A stretch of DNA of 64,000 nt from Hymenobacter cellulosivorans (GTDB lineage Bacteria; Bacteroidota; Bacteroidia; Cytophagales; Hymenobacteraceae). Both the position numbers and the translations under genes were made by a program. The notes under the pieces were generated by a model. The model searched no databases. It was not told where the DNA came from and saw nothing but the letters and a program-made list of their open reading frames with translations. The stretch is taken from contig NZ_CP095049.1 in NCBI RefSeq assembly GCF_022919135.1, positions 682,001 to 746,000 on the forward strand, given 5' to 3'. Numbering within the stretch: position 1 is the stretch's first letter; each line of letters opens with the position of its first letter. This document shows positions 36,124-43,396 of this stretch, piece after piece.

Positions 36124-37323
36124 CTACAGGGCAGGATTCCAGGTTACTTGCAGCTTCACCGACGAGGGGCCACGTTGCACGTAGGGTGCTGTGCGCCAAA
36201 CAGTGCCGCCGTTTACGGGTGCGTAAGCCGTGGTGCGGGCAATGAACTTGCTCAGGGCGGTACCGGCCTGCATGTGGGCCAGGCGGGCGCCAATGCAGCG
36301 GTAAGCGCCCGTGCCATAGCTCAGGTGAGCCGGCTTGCGGGTCAGGTCCAGACCATCGGGGTTGGTAAACACGCTGGGGTCCCGATTGGCGGCGCCTACG
36401 CAAATCAGGATCTGGCTACCGGCAGCAATGGTTTTGTTGCCCAGCGGAATCGGGCCCTTGGCAAACAGCAGGAAAAACTGCACTGGACTGTCGTAGCGCA
36501 GCAGTTCGTCCACGCACTCATACACCCGGGCTGGCTGTTCGCGCAAAGTGGCCTGCTCGGCCTGGTGCTTGTCCAGGGCTAGAATGGCATTGCCCAGGAA
36601 GTTCATCATGTTGTCGTGGCCCGCGTAGAACAGCAGGATCAGCATCGACAGAATAAACGACTCATCTTCCTCTTCCCGCCGGCAGGCATCAATCAGGGCG
36701 CTACACAGGTCGTCGCCGGGATTAGCCTTCTTCTGCTCGATAAACGCGCGCAGAAAGCTCAGAAACAACCCACCGGCGCCCGTCGCCACGGGGTTGTAAA
36801 TCAGGCCCAGATACATGCCGTCCAGTTCGGCCACCGTTTCGCTCAGTCCCGGAATGTCCTCTTCGGGAATACCAATGATGCGGCTGATAGTTTCGAACGT
36901 CAGCGGGTGGGCGTAGTCCCGGATAAAGTCAATTTCTTCTTTGCCCACGAGCTTATCCAGCAGCTTATCAGCCTGCTCCTGCATGGCTTTGCCATCGAAC
37001 TTCAGGTTTTTACCGGCCAGCGCGTGCATCACGTTCTTACGGTACGGCAGGCCGCTGTCGGGCGCAAAAGCGAATAGCGTCTTGGCCACGGCACTTTTGC
37101 CGGAAAACAAAATAGCCTGCGTCTCAGAATCCTGGCCCCAGTGGGAGCACAACGGATTCTGCAGCAACGATATGGCATCCTGATACCCGGTAATCACCCA
37201 CTGCGTCGGCGACACCCGGTAAATTGGATTTTCCTTTCTTACTTTATGGTAGGCCGGATACGGGTCAACCGTGGGAATGGGCATAGGGGCGCCTACCAGG
37301 AACGAGGATGCTTTCGTGTTCAT
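36124..37323 (-). CDS. cytochrome P450
   Basis: 399 aa, soluble class I bacterial P450. Heme-binding loop LSYGTGAYRCIG (Cys343 as axial ligand), K-helix ELLR in ECVDELLRYDSP, and I-helix LLFYAGHDNMMNFLG. In the I-helix the usual acid-threonine pair (D/E-T) that handles oxygen protonation reads D-N, so the Thr is replaced. Such changes occur in P450s that do unusual chemistry. Redox partners are not encoded nearby. Position between the radical SAM gene and the SPASM gene makes it a probable tailoring oxidase for the peptide or its terpenoid part. Confidence 0.92.
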   Translation of the reverse strand: MNTKASSFLVGAPMPIPTVDPYPAYHKVRKENPIYRVSPTQWVITGYQDAISLLQNPLCSHWGQDSETQAILFSGKSAVAKTLFAFAPDSGLPYRKNVMHALAGKNLKFDGKAMQEQADKLLDKLVGKEEIDFIRDYAHPLTFETISRIIGIPEEDIPGLSETVAELDGMYLGLIYNPVATGAGGLFLSFLRAFIEQKKANPGDDLCSALIDACRREEEDESFILSMLILLFYAGHDNMMNFLGNAILALDKHQAEQATLREQPARVYECVDELLRYDSPVQFFLLFAKGPIPLGNKTIAAGSQILICVGAANRDPSVFTNPDGLDLTRKPAHLSYGTGAYRCIGARLAHMQAGTALSKFIARTTAYAPVNGGTVWRTAPYVQRGPSSVKLQVTWNPAL

Positions 37324-37432
37324 AAGGATAGAATAATGGTAAAATAATAAGAGTAACTAACGTAGTATTCAGGTATCGGGGCCGGTCATGAAGCCGTCCG
37401 GGCCCGACAGATACTTCTGCCGGGTGACGCGC

Positions 37433-38842
37433 TTAGCTGTAGCGCACGAACTCCTCTTCCGAGAAGGCGTTTTCGAAGGCGGTCAGCACCTCATCCAGCT
37501 CGGCTGCGGGAGTAGTAGCCAGCAAGTACTTAAACTCAATTTCCTTGCGGATATTAAACTTATACGGCGGGCAGGCCGGAATTCCTTCCACCCACGACTT
37601 CGGGCAGCTACCACCGCAGATAGGCAGCAGCCGGCAGCCATGGCACGGGTACTTGTCCGTGTCGCGCACGATGCTGTACCAGTCGTTGTGGGGCTTATTA
37701 TTAAACGTTTTGAACGTATCCTGCTGCAGAGTACCCAGCTTATAGTCTTTGTCTTCATAGTACTCAGAATAGGATACTTCCGTGCAATTGAAGATGTTGC
37801 CGAAGGCGTCGTATAGCTCGCCTTTGCCGCCGGTAGCCATGCAGGTATTCTTCTTGCGCTTGTGCAGGGCCGTTTGGAAAGGATAGCCCAGCTTTACCTG
37901 CAGAATTTCCCACTGCAGCTTCATGCGCGAAAACTGCTCCTTAGTCAACGACTTGGTCTGAGCATCGTTGCCGCCCCAGGAGTAAATCCCGATGAAGTAC
38001 AGGTCGTGAATGCGGCGGTGCAGGTTGTCGTCGGCAATCAGGCGAATGAGCGGCTCCACGCCTTCCACGTTGTTGATATCCACATTGCAGCGGATAATCA
38101 TGCGGGTTTTGGCGGGGTCGTAATCGGCGCTGGAAACGATGCGCTTAATGTTCTGATAAATAATCTTAAACGAAGGTCCGCCCGCCTTCGTGAAACGGTG
38201 ACTATCGTGGTACTCCTCGGCTCCATCCAGAGTAATTTCGAACGTATCCACGTGGAGTTCCTGCACCAGCTCGGCAAAGATATTTTCCTTCAAACTCAGC
38301 CCGTTGGTCACAATCTTACCACCGATATGCACACTCGGGTCGGCGATACGGGCAGTGAGTCGGCGGTAGATGGCCCGCATCTGGGGCAGACCCATCAGAG
38401 GCTCGGCTCCAAACCAGCCGATATAAATTTTCTTGTAGTCGCCTTTTACAAACTTGTCGTAAATGCGCTCCACGAGCTTATCAACCAGTTCGTCGGAGAT
38501 GCTGCTTTTTACATGTTGCTGCCCGCAGTAATAGCAGCCGAGCTGACACATGGCGCTCGGCTGAATTACTTCGTTGAGCTGGCCTTGCTCCGTCTCGCCG
38601 AAATCGATGTTTTCGTTGATGACACTGGCTAGCTCATCTTCCTCGGCCGGCACCAGAATGCCGGTCTTGATCAGTTTTTCCTGAATATGTACTGGGATGC
38701 TGCCCGCCAGGCCGTTCTGCAAAAAGTCGTGGCACAGGCTGCTGAGTGGCACTACATGCCCAGTGCGGGTCGAATAAGCCAATCTGTTGTTCTTACCATC
38801 GATTGGATTCGTGATTATGGTATAATAGGAAAGCTTATACAT
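37433..38842 (-). CDS. radical SAM/SPASM peptide maturase
   Basis: 469 aa from ATG 38842; a TTG three codons upstream is possible. Residues 1-80 form an N-terminal module similar to that of the SPASM protein at 34861 and may bind the leader. The radical SAM motif is C99-QLG-C103-YY-C106. The SPASM domain is complete: C334, G-x4-C353, then C400-x2-C403-x5-C409-x3-C413 and C424, enough for two auxiliary [4Fe-4S] clusters. Such enzymes make thioether, C-C or C-O links or epimerise residues in RiPP precursors; the Cys-rich core motif CW is a natural target. It lies 48 bp after the M50 gene. Confidence 0.93.
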   Translation of the reverse strand: MYKLSYYTIITNPIDGKNNRLAYSTRTGHVVPLSSLCHDFLQNGLAGSIPVHIQEKLIKTGILVPAEEDELASVINENIDFGETEQGQLNEVIQPSAMCQLGCYYCGQQHVKSSISDELVDKLVERIYDKFVKGDYKKIYIGWFGAEPLMGLPQMRAIYRRLTARIADPSVHIGGKIVTNGLSLKENIFAELVQELHVDTFEITLDGAEEYHDSHRFTKAGGPSFKIIYQNIKRIVSSADYDPAKTRMIIRCNVDINNVEGVEPLIRLIADDNLHRRIHDLYFIGIYSWGGNDAQTKSLTKEQFSRMKLQWEILQVKLGYPFQTALHKRKKNTCMATGGKGELYDAFGNIFNCTEVSYSEYYEDKDYKLGTLQQDTFKTFNNKPHNDWYSIVRDTDKYPCHGCRLLPICGGSCPKSWVEGIPACPPYKFNIRKEIEFKYLLATTPAAELDEVLTAFENAFSEEEFVRYS

Positions 38843-38890
38843 ATAGTACAATACATAATAGTTAATAAAATAATCCTAAAACTTTCTTAC

Positions 38891-40147
38891 TCAAGCACCG
38901 ACAGCTACTGCCTCGGGGTGGGCCGGAGCCCGGTTAGCAAAATATTTATCCTTGACGCCGCCGATAATCGACTTAATCAACATATAGTAGAAGACGAAAG
39001 GTATAAATAATTTTGCAATGTTGGTCTTGATCCACAAAAAATCTACTTGCTGAAAGTCAAATAGCAGTCCGTGGAGGAAAGAATACAGATTAAGTGGGAA
39101 ATTAAGCAGGGAGTGGTGGTTGAAAAACAGCATGTATCCGGCAAAGGCAATGAAGGCGCCGGCGGATACAAAACCGTAGACCGTTAGAAAGAGGGCGCGC
39201 CGGCTGTGGTCCCAGTTTTTGTTGATGCCGATGCACATGCCGAAGAACTTGCCCAGGGCCGTCATCGACTTGCCTTTCAGGTTGGAGATGTTCAGCGCGT
39301 CGCTTAGGGCCCAGTAGCCGTCGTAGCGCAGCAACGGGTTGAGATTGGCAGCAATAGAGATGCCGATGACGAAGGAAACGTAGAGCAGAGACTTTTCGTG
39401 GGTAAAGTAGAAGGCCACGGTCAGCAGCACGCACATCAGCAGCTGCATGTAGATACCGCCGAAGTCCACAATCAGGCGCTCGTGGCGCTTGAGGCGCCAG
39501 GTGTCGGTTACGTCGGCGTAGAACACGGGCGTGAAGGCGTAGAAGCCGAAACCAATGGCCCCGCTGTTGGCTCCAAACCGCTCACAGGCAGCCGCATGCC
39601 CAAACTCGTGCAGCAGCAGGCTCAGGTAGACCACCGAAATCAATACGCCCAACAGTTTGGGGTTGGAATCGTGGTAAATGGCCTGGATGTCGATGTTGAG
39701 CGCGAAGTTAGCGGCCAGAAACAGTAAGCTGGCGACGAACAAGACCACAAACAGCTTGACGTTGAACAGAAACGTCAGAAAGGGCGTGACCTTTCGAACT
39801 ACTGCGGCCGGCAGCAGCGTCACGCGCAGCTTCAGGTACTCGTCCTGGGCCTTGATTCGGTCCAGGTTATCGGTATCGAAGATGCCGTAGCCCACCAGCT
39901 GCTTGTTGAAGATGGTCACGATATCCTCCACCGAGAAGTTGACTTCGTTGGCGCGGTTGAAGGCGTAGGTGATATCCTCGATGTTGCGGTTGCCGTCAAT
40001 CTGCTCCAGTAGGCTCTTGGTCAGCTGGTTGACATTGAGCTTGATGGGCGTAATTCCGTCGATGCAGAGCACGTAGGTGTTCTTGTCGAACTGGACGTAG
40101 GTGTACTGCTCGGCTAGCTGGGGCACGTATTCCTTACTAATTTCCAT
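38891..40147 (-). CDS. M50 membrane metalloprotease with PqqD-like N-terminal domain
   Basis: 418 aa. Residues about 15-95 match a PqqD-like peptide-recognition element (winged helix: YVLCIDGITPIKLNVNQLTKSLLEQIDGNRNIEDI, then a second helix pair and GYGIF). It is followed by six or seven transmembrane segments with the site-2-protease zinc motif H180-E-F-G-H184 and the third ligand Asp276 in NPLLRYDGYW. The same fold is found in YydH-like proteins of peptide clusters. It probably recognises the precursor leader and cuts it at the membrane, but could instead act in immunity or signalling. Its start overlaps the end of the cyclase gene by 11 bp. Confidence 0.88.
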   Translation of the reverse strand: MEISKEYVPQLAEQYTYVQFDKNTYVLCIDGITPIKLNVNQLTKSLLEQIDGNRNIEDITYAFNRANEVNFSVEDIVTIFNKQLVGYGIFDTDNLDRIKAQDEYLKLRVTLLPAAVVRKVTPFLTFLFNVKLFVVLFVASLLFLAANFALNIDIQAIYHDSNPKLLGVLISVVYLSLLLHEFGHAAACERFGANSGAIGFGFYAFTPVFYADVTDTWRLKRHERLIVDFGGIYMQLLMCVLLTVAFYFTHEKSLLYVSFVIGISIAANLNPLLRYDGYWALSDALNISNLKGKSMTALGKFFGMCIGINKNWDHSRRALFLTVYGFVSAGAFIAFAGYMLFFNHHSLLNFPLNLYSFLHGLLFDFQQVDFLWIKTNIAKLFIPFVFYYMLIKSIIGGVKDKYFANRAPAHPEAVAVGA

Positions 40148-42152
40148 AAGTGGCGGTATCTAATTGGTGGTAGCGCTGCAGGGCCCGAAGCGAAACCGCA
40201 GTAGAAAACAGGTTGGCAACTTCGCCGGTAATGGAGTTGCCGCCGCCCGCTTTGTTGATTTTCAGGCGCTTTTTGGACTGGTACCAGTTCAGCGTCGTCG
40301 GATTGGGAATCACCAGGAAGTTGGAGCCGGTAAAGCCGCCGTCCTCGTACTGATTAGCCAGCAGCCAGTCTTTCATCCGGGCGGCGGGAGCCTGGTACTT
40401 GGCAAACAGCGCCGGCGAGGCGGCCAGCGTGTCGAGCACCATAGCTGTGTAGAACACGCTCTTCTGCTTGAGAATCTCGCAGGAGAAGCTGCCGTCCTTG
40501 TTTTGCTTGCTGATAATGTAGTCCAGGGCCTGGGCAATTTCAGCCGTGAAGTCCTCTTCGTCGCGCAGCATGCCCTGCACCACGAAGCAGGTGGGATACA
40601 GGTAGGAAGTCCACCAGTAGGGCTGCCAGATGCCTTTTTCCGACTTGTTTTCCAGGATGTAGGCCTTCAGCGCGGCCCGCTGCTCCTCAAAGCCACTGCG
40701 GTCTTCCAGATGGTTGAGGAAGTAGTACGCCAGGGCGCTGACGCAGATGTGGGAACTGGTCCAGCCGTTGAGCTGGGTCTTTTTCAGGCCCAGTTGGCTT
40801 ACCAGGTTAAAGGCCGTGTCGGAGTAGGTGTGGAAGCCACCGGTGCTGGTCTGGCCCTCAAACCAGGGTGCCAGGTAGGGCTGCACGGGCTGAGCGGCAT
40901 TGTTCAGAGCAAACAGTACGCAGGTGGTCGAGTCATAATCGAAAACCCAGTCGGTGTTGTAGCCCCAGAGGTGGTCTTGCTGGTTGCTGAGCAGGAACTC
41001 GGTAGCCTTGACCAGGTTGGGATTATCTTTTTCCAGGAAAGAAGCCACGAAGCCCGTCGACCAGACGTTGCTCAGGCCCTGCATGTTCGTTACCTCAAAC
41101 CACGACCCATCGGCGGTTTGCAGCCGTTCTATGTATTTCTTGGAGCGCGCAATGGCTTCGTTGATGCTCGTTTGATTACCGAATGTGGTGCTGATGAGCT
41201 TGTCCAGCAGCTTGTTAACCCGGTAGGCTTGCACGTTGACCTTGTAGAAATTTATCTTGTTTCTGACCAGGTCAATGATTTTGATGTAGTCCGTCAGCTC
41301 GTTGCGGTAGGGCTCGATTTCGTCGATGGCCTGCTGATAATAGCTCTTCGAGAGTGTCATCATCCGCTCGGCGGTTTCGGAAGTAAACAAGTACCGCTCC
41401 AGCACCTCCGGCGTGTAGTCTTTCAGCTTTTTGCCGTTCGACTTCAGCCAGGCTTGCAGCAGTATGTGGCCCAGGTTGTTTTTCTCGTACTGCAGGTCCT
41501 TTTTAAAGTCTTCCAGGTCGTCCTGGATGCAGCGGGCAATGGAAAAATAGTCGAGCGACTGGGTCAGGGCCCGGTGCAGCTCGGTTTGGCTGTTGTTCTT
41601 GGCGTAATAGGCATCGGCCCCCACTTTCGAGAAGGCGCACTTGTTGATGGCCAGCCGGGTGTAGGTATCGAAGCTCATCTGCACGTTGTACTCCTTGTCG
41701 AGCAGAATGCTGGCCAGAAACTCGTAGTTGCGCTGGTTCCACAGCACCCAGAAGGCATCCTTCTTACCGAAGTGCCTCGAGAGAATCTTCATCGACTCCT
41801 CGTGGTAGATGTGGGACTGTAGCAGCAGGTGGCTTTCCCGCTCGGCGCTGGCTTTGCCGGAAATATCGTCCTTGTCGTGCATGGCATCCAGGCACAGCAG
41901 GTACTTGAAGTAGAAGAAGCCGGAAACGCACACCTGGTGGACAAATAAGCTGTTCCGTTCCCCAAACGCTTTCCGGAACAAATACGGAAAGGTCAAGTAA
42001 TACTCCGAATCGAAGAAGGAATTAGGAAAAGCCAAATGCTTCAGACCACCTGGAAGTGAAACGTTGTCGTCCAAATAAGTTAAAAATGATTGGCGCAGAT
42101 TCTCAGTTGTTTTTTCCATATGAGAAAATCGCACTTTACTAATGTCAATCAT
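40137..42152 (-). CDS. isoprenyl-synthase-like plus terpene-cyclase-like fusion protein
   Basis: 671 aa from ATG 42152; ATG 42119 or TTG 42197 are alternatives. Residues about 40-310 are all-helical with two acid-rich sites at isoprenyl-synthase spacing: D89-x3-D93-x-D95-D96 and QD211-D212-LED215, with a KCAFSKVGADA segment between them that resembles the K-T helix of prenyl synthases. Residues about 330-670 form an alpha/alpha toroid of the squalene-hopene cyclase/prenyltransferase-beta type, with repeats such as LQTADGSWF, QNKDGSF and YEDGGF and a D405-Y-D407-ST motif at the class II DxDD position; the catalytic middle Asp is kept and the last Asp is Ser. The likely role is attaching or cyclising an isoprenoid on the precursor peptide. 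This is inferred, and a free terpene product is the alternative. Confidence 0.75.
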   Translation of the reverse strand: MIDISKVRFSHMEKTTENLRQSFLTYLDDNVSLPGGLKHLAFPNSFFDSEYYLTFPYLFRKAFGERNSLFVHQVCVSGFFYFKYLLCLDAMHDKDDISGKASAERESHLLLQSHIYHEESMKILSRHFGKKDAFWVLWNQRNYEFLASILLDKEYNVQMSFDTYTRLAINKCAFSKVGADAYYAKNNSQTELHRALTQSLDYFSIARCIQDDLEDFKKDLQYEKNNLGHILLQAWLKSNGKKLKDYTPEVLERYLFTSETAERMMTLSKSYYQQAIDEIEPYRNELTDYIKIIDLVRNKINFYKVNVQAYRVNKLLDKLISTTFGNQTSINEAIARSKKYIERLQTADGSWFEVTNMQGLSNVWSTGFVASFLEKDNPNLVKATEFLLSNQQDHLWGYNTDWVFDYDSTTCVLFALNNAAQPVQPYLAPWFEGQTSTGGFHTYSDTAFNLVSQLGLKKTQLNGWTSSHICVSALAYYFLNHLEDRSGFEEQRAALKAYILENKSEKGIWQPYWWTSYLYPTCFVVQGMLRDEEDFTAEIAQALDYIISKQNKDGSFSCEILKQKSVFYTAMVLDTLAASPALFAKYQAPAARMKDWLLANQYEDGGFTGSNFLVIPNPTTLNWYQSKKRLKINKAGGGNSITGEVANLFSTAVSLRALQRYHQLDTATYGN

Positions 42153-42219
42153 ATAATTATTGTAAAAAACAGTTCCATAGTATTCTATCCAGCCCAAAAT
42201 TCCTTTTCCAGATACCCAA

Positions 42220-42267
42220 AAAAATGCTTAACAGTTTTGCAGTTGCAGTTCACTGTTAAGCATTTTT
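42220..42267 (-). terminator. hairpin with T-run between precursors and cyclase gene
   Basis: Arms 42220-42235 and 42252-42267 (core ATGCTTAACAGT) are perfect reverse complements around a 16-nt loop. On the minus strand the stem ends in a run of seven T. It lies between the last precursor stop (42331) and the cyclase start, where it can act as a partial terminator so that precursor mRNA exceeds enzyme mRNA. Confidence 0.75.
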
Positions 42268-42282
42268 CAGGAGTATCCATTT

Positions 42283-42323
42283 CACCGGCTGCGGGCCATG
42301 AGTTGTCTAGCCCACAGCCGGTG
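42283..42323 (-). terminator. GC-rich hairpin directly after the last precursor gene
   Basis: Arms 42283-42296 and 42310-42323 pair over 14 bp with one mismatch (CACCGGCTG core), 8 nt past the precursor stop. It may protect the 3' end of a short precursor mRNA or act with the next hairpin. Confidence 0.7.
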
Positions 42324-42330
42324 ACTCAGA

Positions 42331-42498
42331 TTAACCGATCCAGCACACGCCGTTAGCGGTGGCGTCTACCAGCGCTTCGGCGGCAGCGGCCATCTCCAGA
42401 CGGTTTTCGAGTTCTTCCACGCTGAAGAGTTCGAGTTTCTGATCTTCCGACAGATCCGTGATTTTAGCGAGCAGCTGAGTTTGGTTAGCGTTGTTCAT
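42331..42498 (-). CDS. RiPP precursor peptide 5 (core NGVCWIG)
   Basis: 55 aa from ATG 42498. Leader: Asn/Gln-rich start MNNANQTQLL, acidic LSEDQKLELF, then SVEELENRLEM and an Ala-rich segment. C-terminus ANGVCWIG. It is the last of five tandem copies and differs from copy 2-4 mainly by an extra residue near the N-terminus. It has no signal peptide, no Gly-Gly cleavage motif and one Cys. The region upstream in the same frame is open but is spacer sequence shared by all units, not coding. Confidence 0.9.
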   Translation of the reverse strand: MNNANQTQLLAKITDLSEDQKLELFSVEELENRLEMAAAAEALVDATANGVCWIG

Positions 42499-42557
42499 AA
42501 AACAAGAAGTTAAAAAGATGAAGAAAGGAAAAAAGGGTAAGCAGGTAACAAGCCAGA

Positions 42558-42722
42558 CTAGCCGATCCAGCACACGCCGTTGGCGGTGGCGTCTACCAGC
42601 GCTTCGGCGGCGGCAGCCATTTCCAAGCGGTTTTCGAGTTCTTCCACGCTGAAGAGTTCGAGCTTCTGGTCTTCCGAGAGGTCGGTGATCTTAGACAGCA
42701 GTTGGGTTTGATCGTTGTTCAT
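42558..42722 (-). CDS. RiPP precursor peptide 4 (core NGVCWIG)
   Basis: 54 aa from ATG 42722. It differs from precursor 3 at a single residue (ALVDA instead of ALIDA). The conserved leader block LSEDQKLELFSVEELENR is intact, and the C-terminus is ANGVCWIG. Spacing to the next unit is 59 bp. The lone Cys next to Trp is the obvious modification site for the radical SAM and isoprenyl enzymes downstream. Confidence 0.9.
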   Translation of the reverse strand: MNNDQTQLLSKITDLSEDQKLELFSVEELENRLEMAAAAEALVDATANGVCWIG

Positions 42723-42781
42723 AAAAAAAGGAGTTAGGGAAGTGAAAAAAAGGAGAAAAGAAAGAAAAGGTAAGCGAAGAC

Positions 42782-42946
42782 CTAACCGATCCAGCACACG
42801 CCGTTGGCGGTGGCGTCTATCAGTGCCTCAGCAGCGGCAGCCATTTCCAAGCGGTTTTCGAGTTCTTCCACGCTGAAGAGTTCAAGCTTCTGGTCTTCCG
42901 ACAGATCCGTGATTTTGGACAGCAGTTGGGTTTGATCGTTGTTCAT
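42782..42946 (-). CDS. RiPP precursor peptide 3 (core NGVCWIG)
   Basis: 54 aa from ATG 42946, the middle unit of the array. Leader and core are as in copies 4 and 5, with Ile for Val in ALIDA. The start context is a pyrimidine-rich tract ending CCTTTTTTTATG with no Shine-Dalgarno sequence, as is usual in Bacteroidota. Confidence 0.9.
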   Translation of the reverse strand: MNNDQTQLLSKITDLSEDQKLELFSVEELENRLEMAAAAEALIDATANGVCWIG

Positions 42947-43006
42947 AAAAAAAGGAGTTAGAAAAAGTGGAAAAATGAAAAGGGTAAGCAAGAAGTCAGA
43001 CAGTTC

Positions 43007-43171
43007 TTAGCCGATCCAGCACACGCCGTTGGCAGTAGCATCAACTAACGAGTCGGCCACGGCGGCCAGCTCCAGGCGGTTCTCCAACTCTTCCACGCTG
43101 AAGAGTTCGAGCTTCTGGTCTTCCGAGAGGTCGGTGATTTTGGACAGCAACTGAGTTTGATCGTTGTTCAT
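43007..43171 (-). CDS. RiPP precursor peptide 2 (core NGVCWIG)
   Basis: 54 aa from ATG 43171 to TAA 43007. Too short to be caught by common length cut-offs. The leader begins MNNDQTQLLSKITDLSEDQ like the others; after ELENRLE it reads LAAVADSLVDAT, differing from copies 3-5 in four places, while ANGVCWIG is unchanged. This pattern of leader-tail drift with a fixed C-terminus supports NGVCWIG, or a slightly longer stretch, as the selected core. Confidence 0.9.
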   Translation of the reverse strand: MNNDQTQLLSKITDLSEDQKLELFSVEELENRLELAAVADSLVDATANGVCWIG

Positions 43172-43228
43172 AAAAAAGGAATTAGAAAAAGTGGAAAAAT
43201 GAAAGATTCGATTAAAAGTCAGGGGAGA

Positions 43229-43396
43229 TTAAGAGGCCACCCAGCACATGCAGTCAATGACAGTTTCTGTCAGCGTATCAGCGGTGGCAGCCATCTCTAA
43301 GCGGTTTTCAAGTTCCTCGACGCTGAAGAGTTCAAACTTCTCGTCTTCCGACAGCTCGGTGAATTTGGCCAGCAGTTGGGTTTGATCGTTGTTCAT
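43229..43396 (-). CDS. RiPP precursor peptide 1 (divergent core DCMCWVAS)
   Basis: 55 aa from ATG 43396, first in transcription order and most diverged. The leader keeps MNNDQTQLLAKFTELSEDE, ELFSVEELENRLEM, but the C-terminus is TVIDCMCWVAS: two Cys instead of one, Met between them, and Val-Ala-Ser instead of Ile-Gly. The Cys-Trp pair is conserved with the others. It may give a second product or the partner of a two-peptide system. Confidence 0.9.
   Translation of the reverse strand: MNNDQTQLLAKFTELSEDEKFELFSVEELENRLEMAATADTLTETVIDCMCWVAS

Larger units (their letters stand above)
42331..43396 (-). repeat. tandem array of five precursor-gene units
   Basis: Five units of 224-225 bp (start codons at 43396, 43171, 42946, 42722 and 42498). 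Each has a 165-168 bp gene and a 57-60 bp purine-rich (+ strand) spacer. Spacers and leaders are closely similar, showing recent tandem duplication; the first unit in transcription order is the most diverged. Confidence 0.95.

Noticed and set aside
37433..40147. PQQ biosynthesis locus
   Set aside because: PqqD-like and radical SAM parts are present, but the precursors lack the E-x3-Y core and pqqB/pqqC are absent.
42331..43396. Regular 224-225 bp repeats as a CRISPR-like array
   Set aside because: Repeat units are too long and each encodes an intact peptide with a start, stop and conserved residues; there are no short repeats with unique spacers and no cas genes.
42331..43396. Lanthipeptide or Gly-Gly-leader bacteriocin
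   Set aside because: No LanB, LanC or LanM gene, no C39 peptidase domain and no Gly-Gly motif; cores have too few Ser/Thr for lanthionines.
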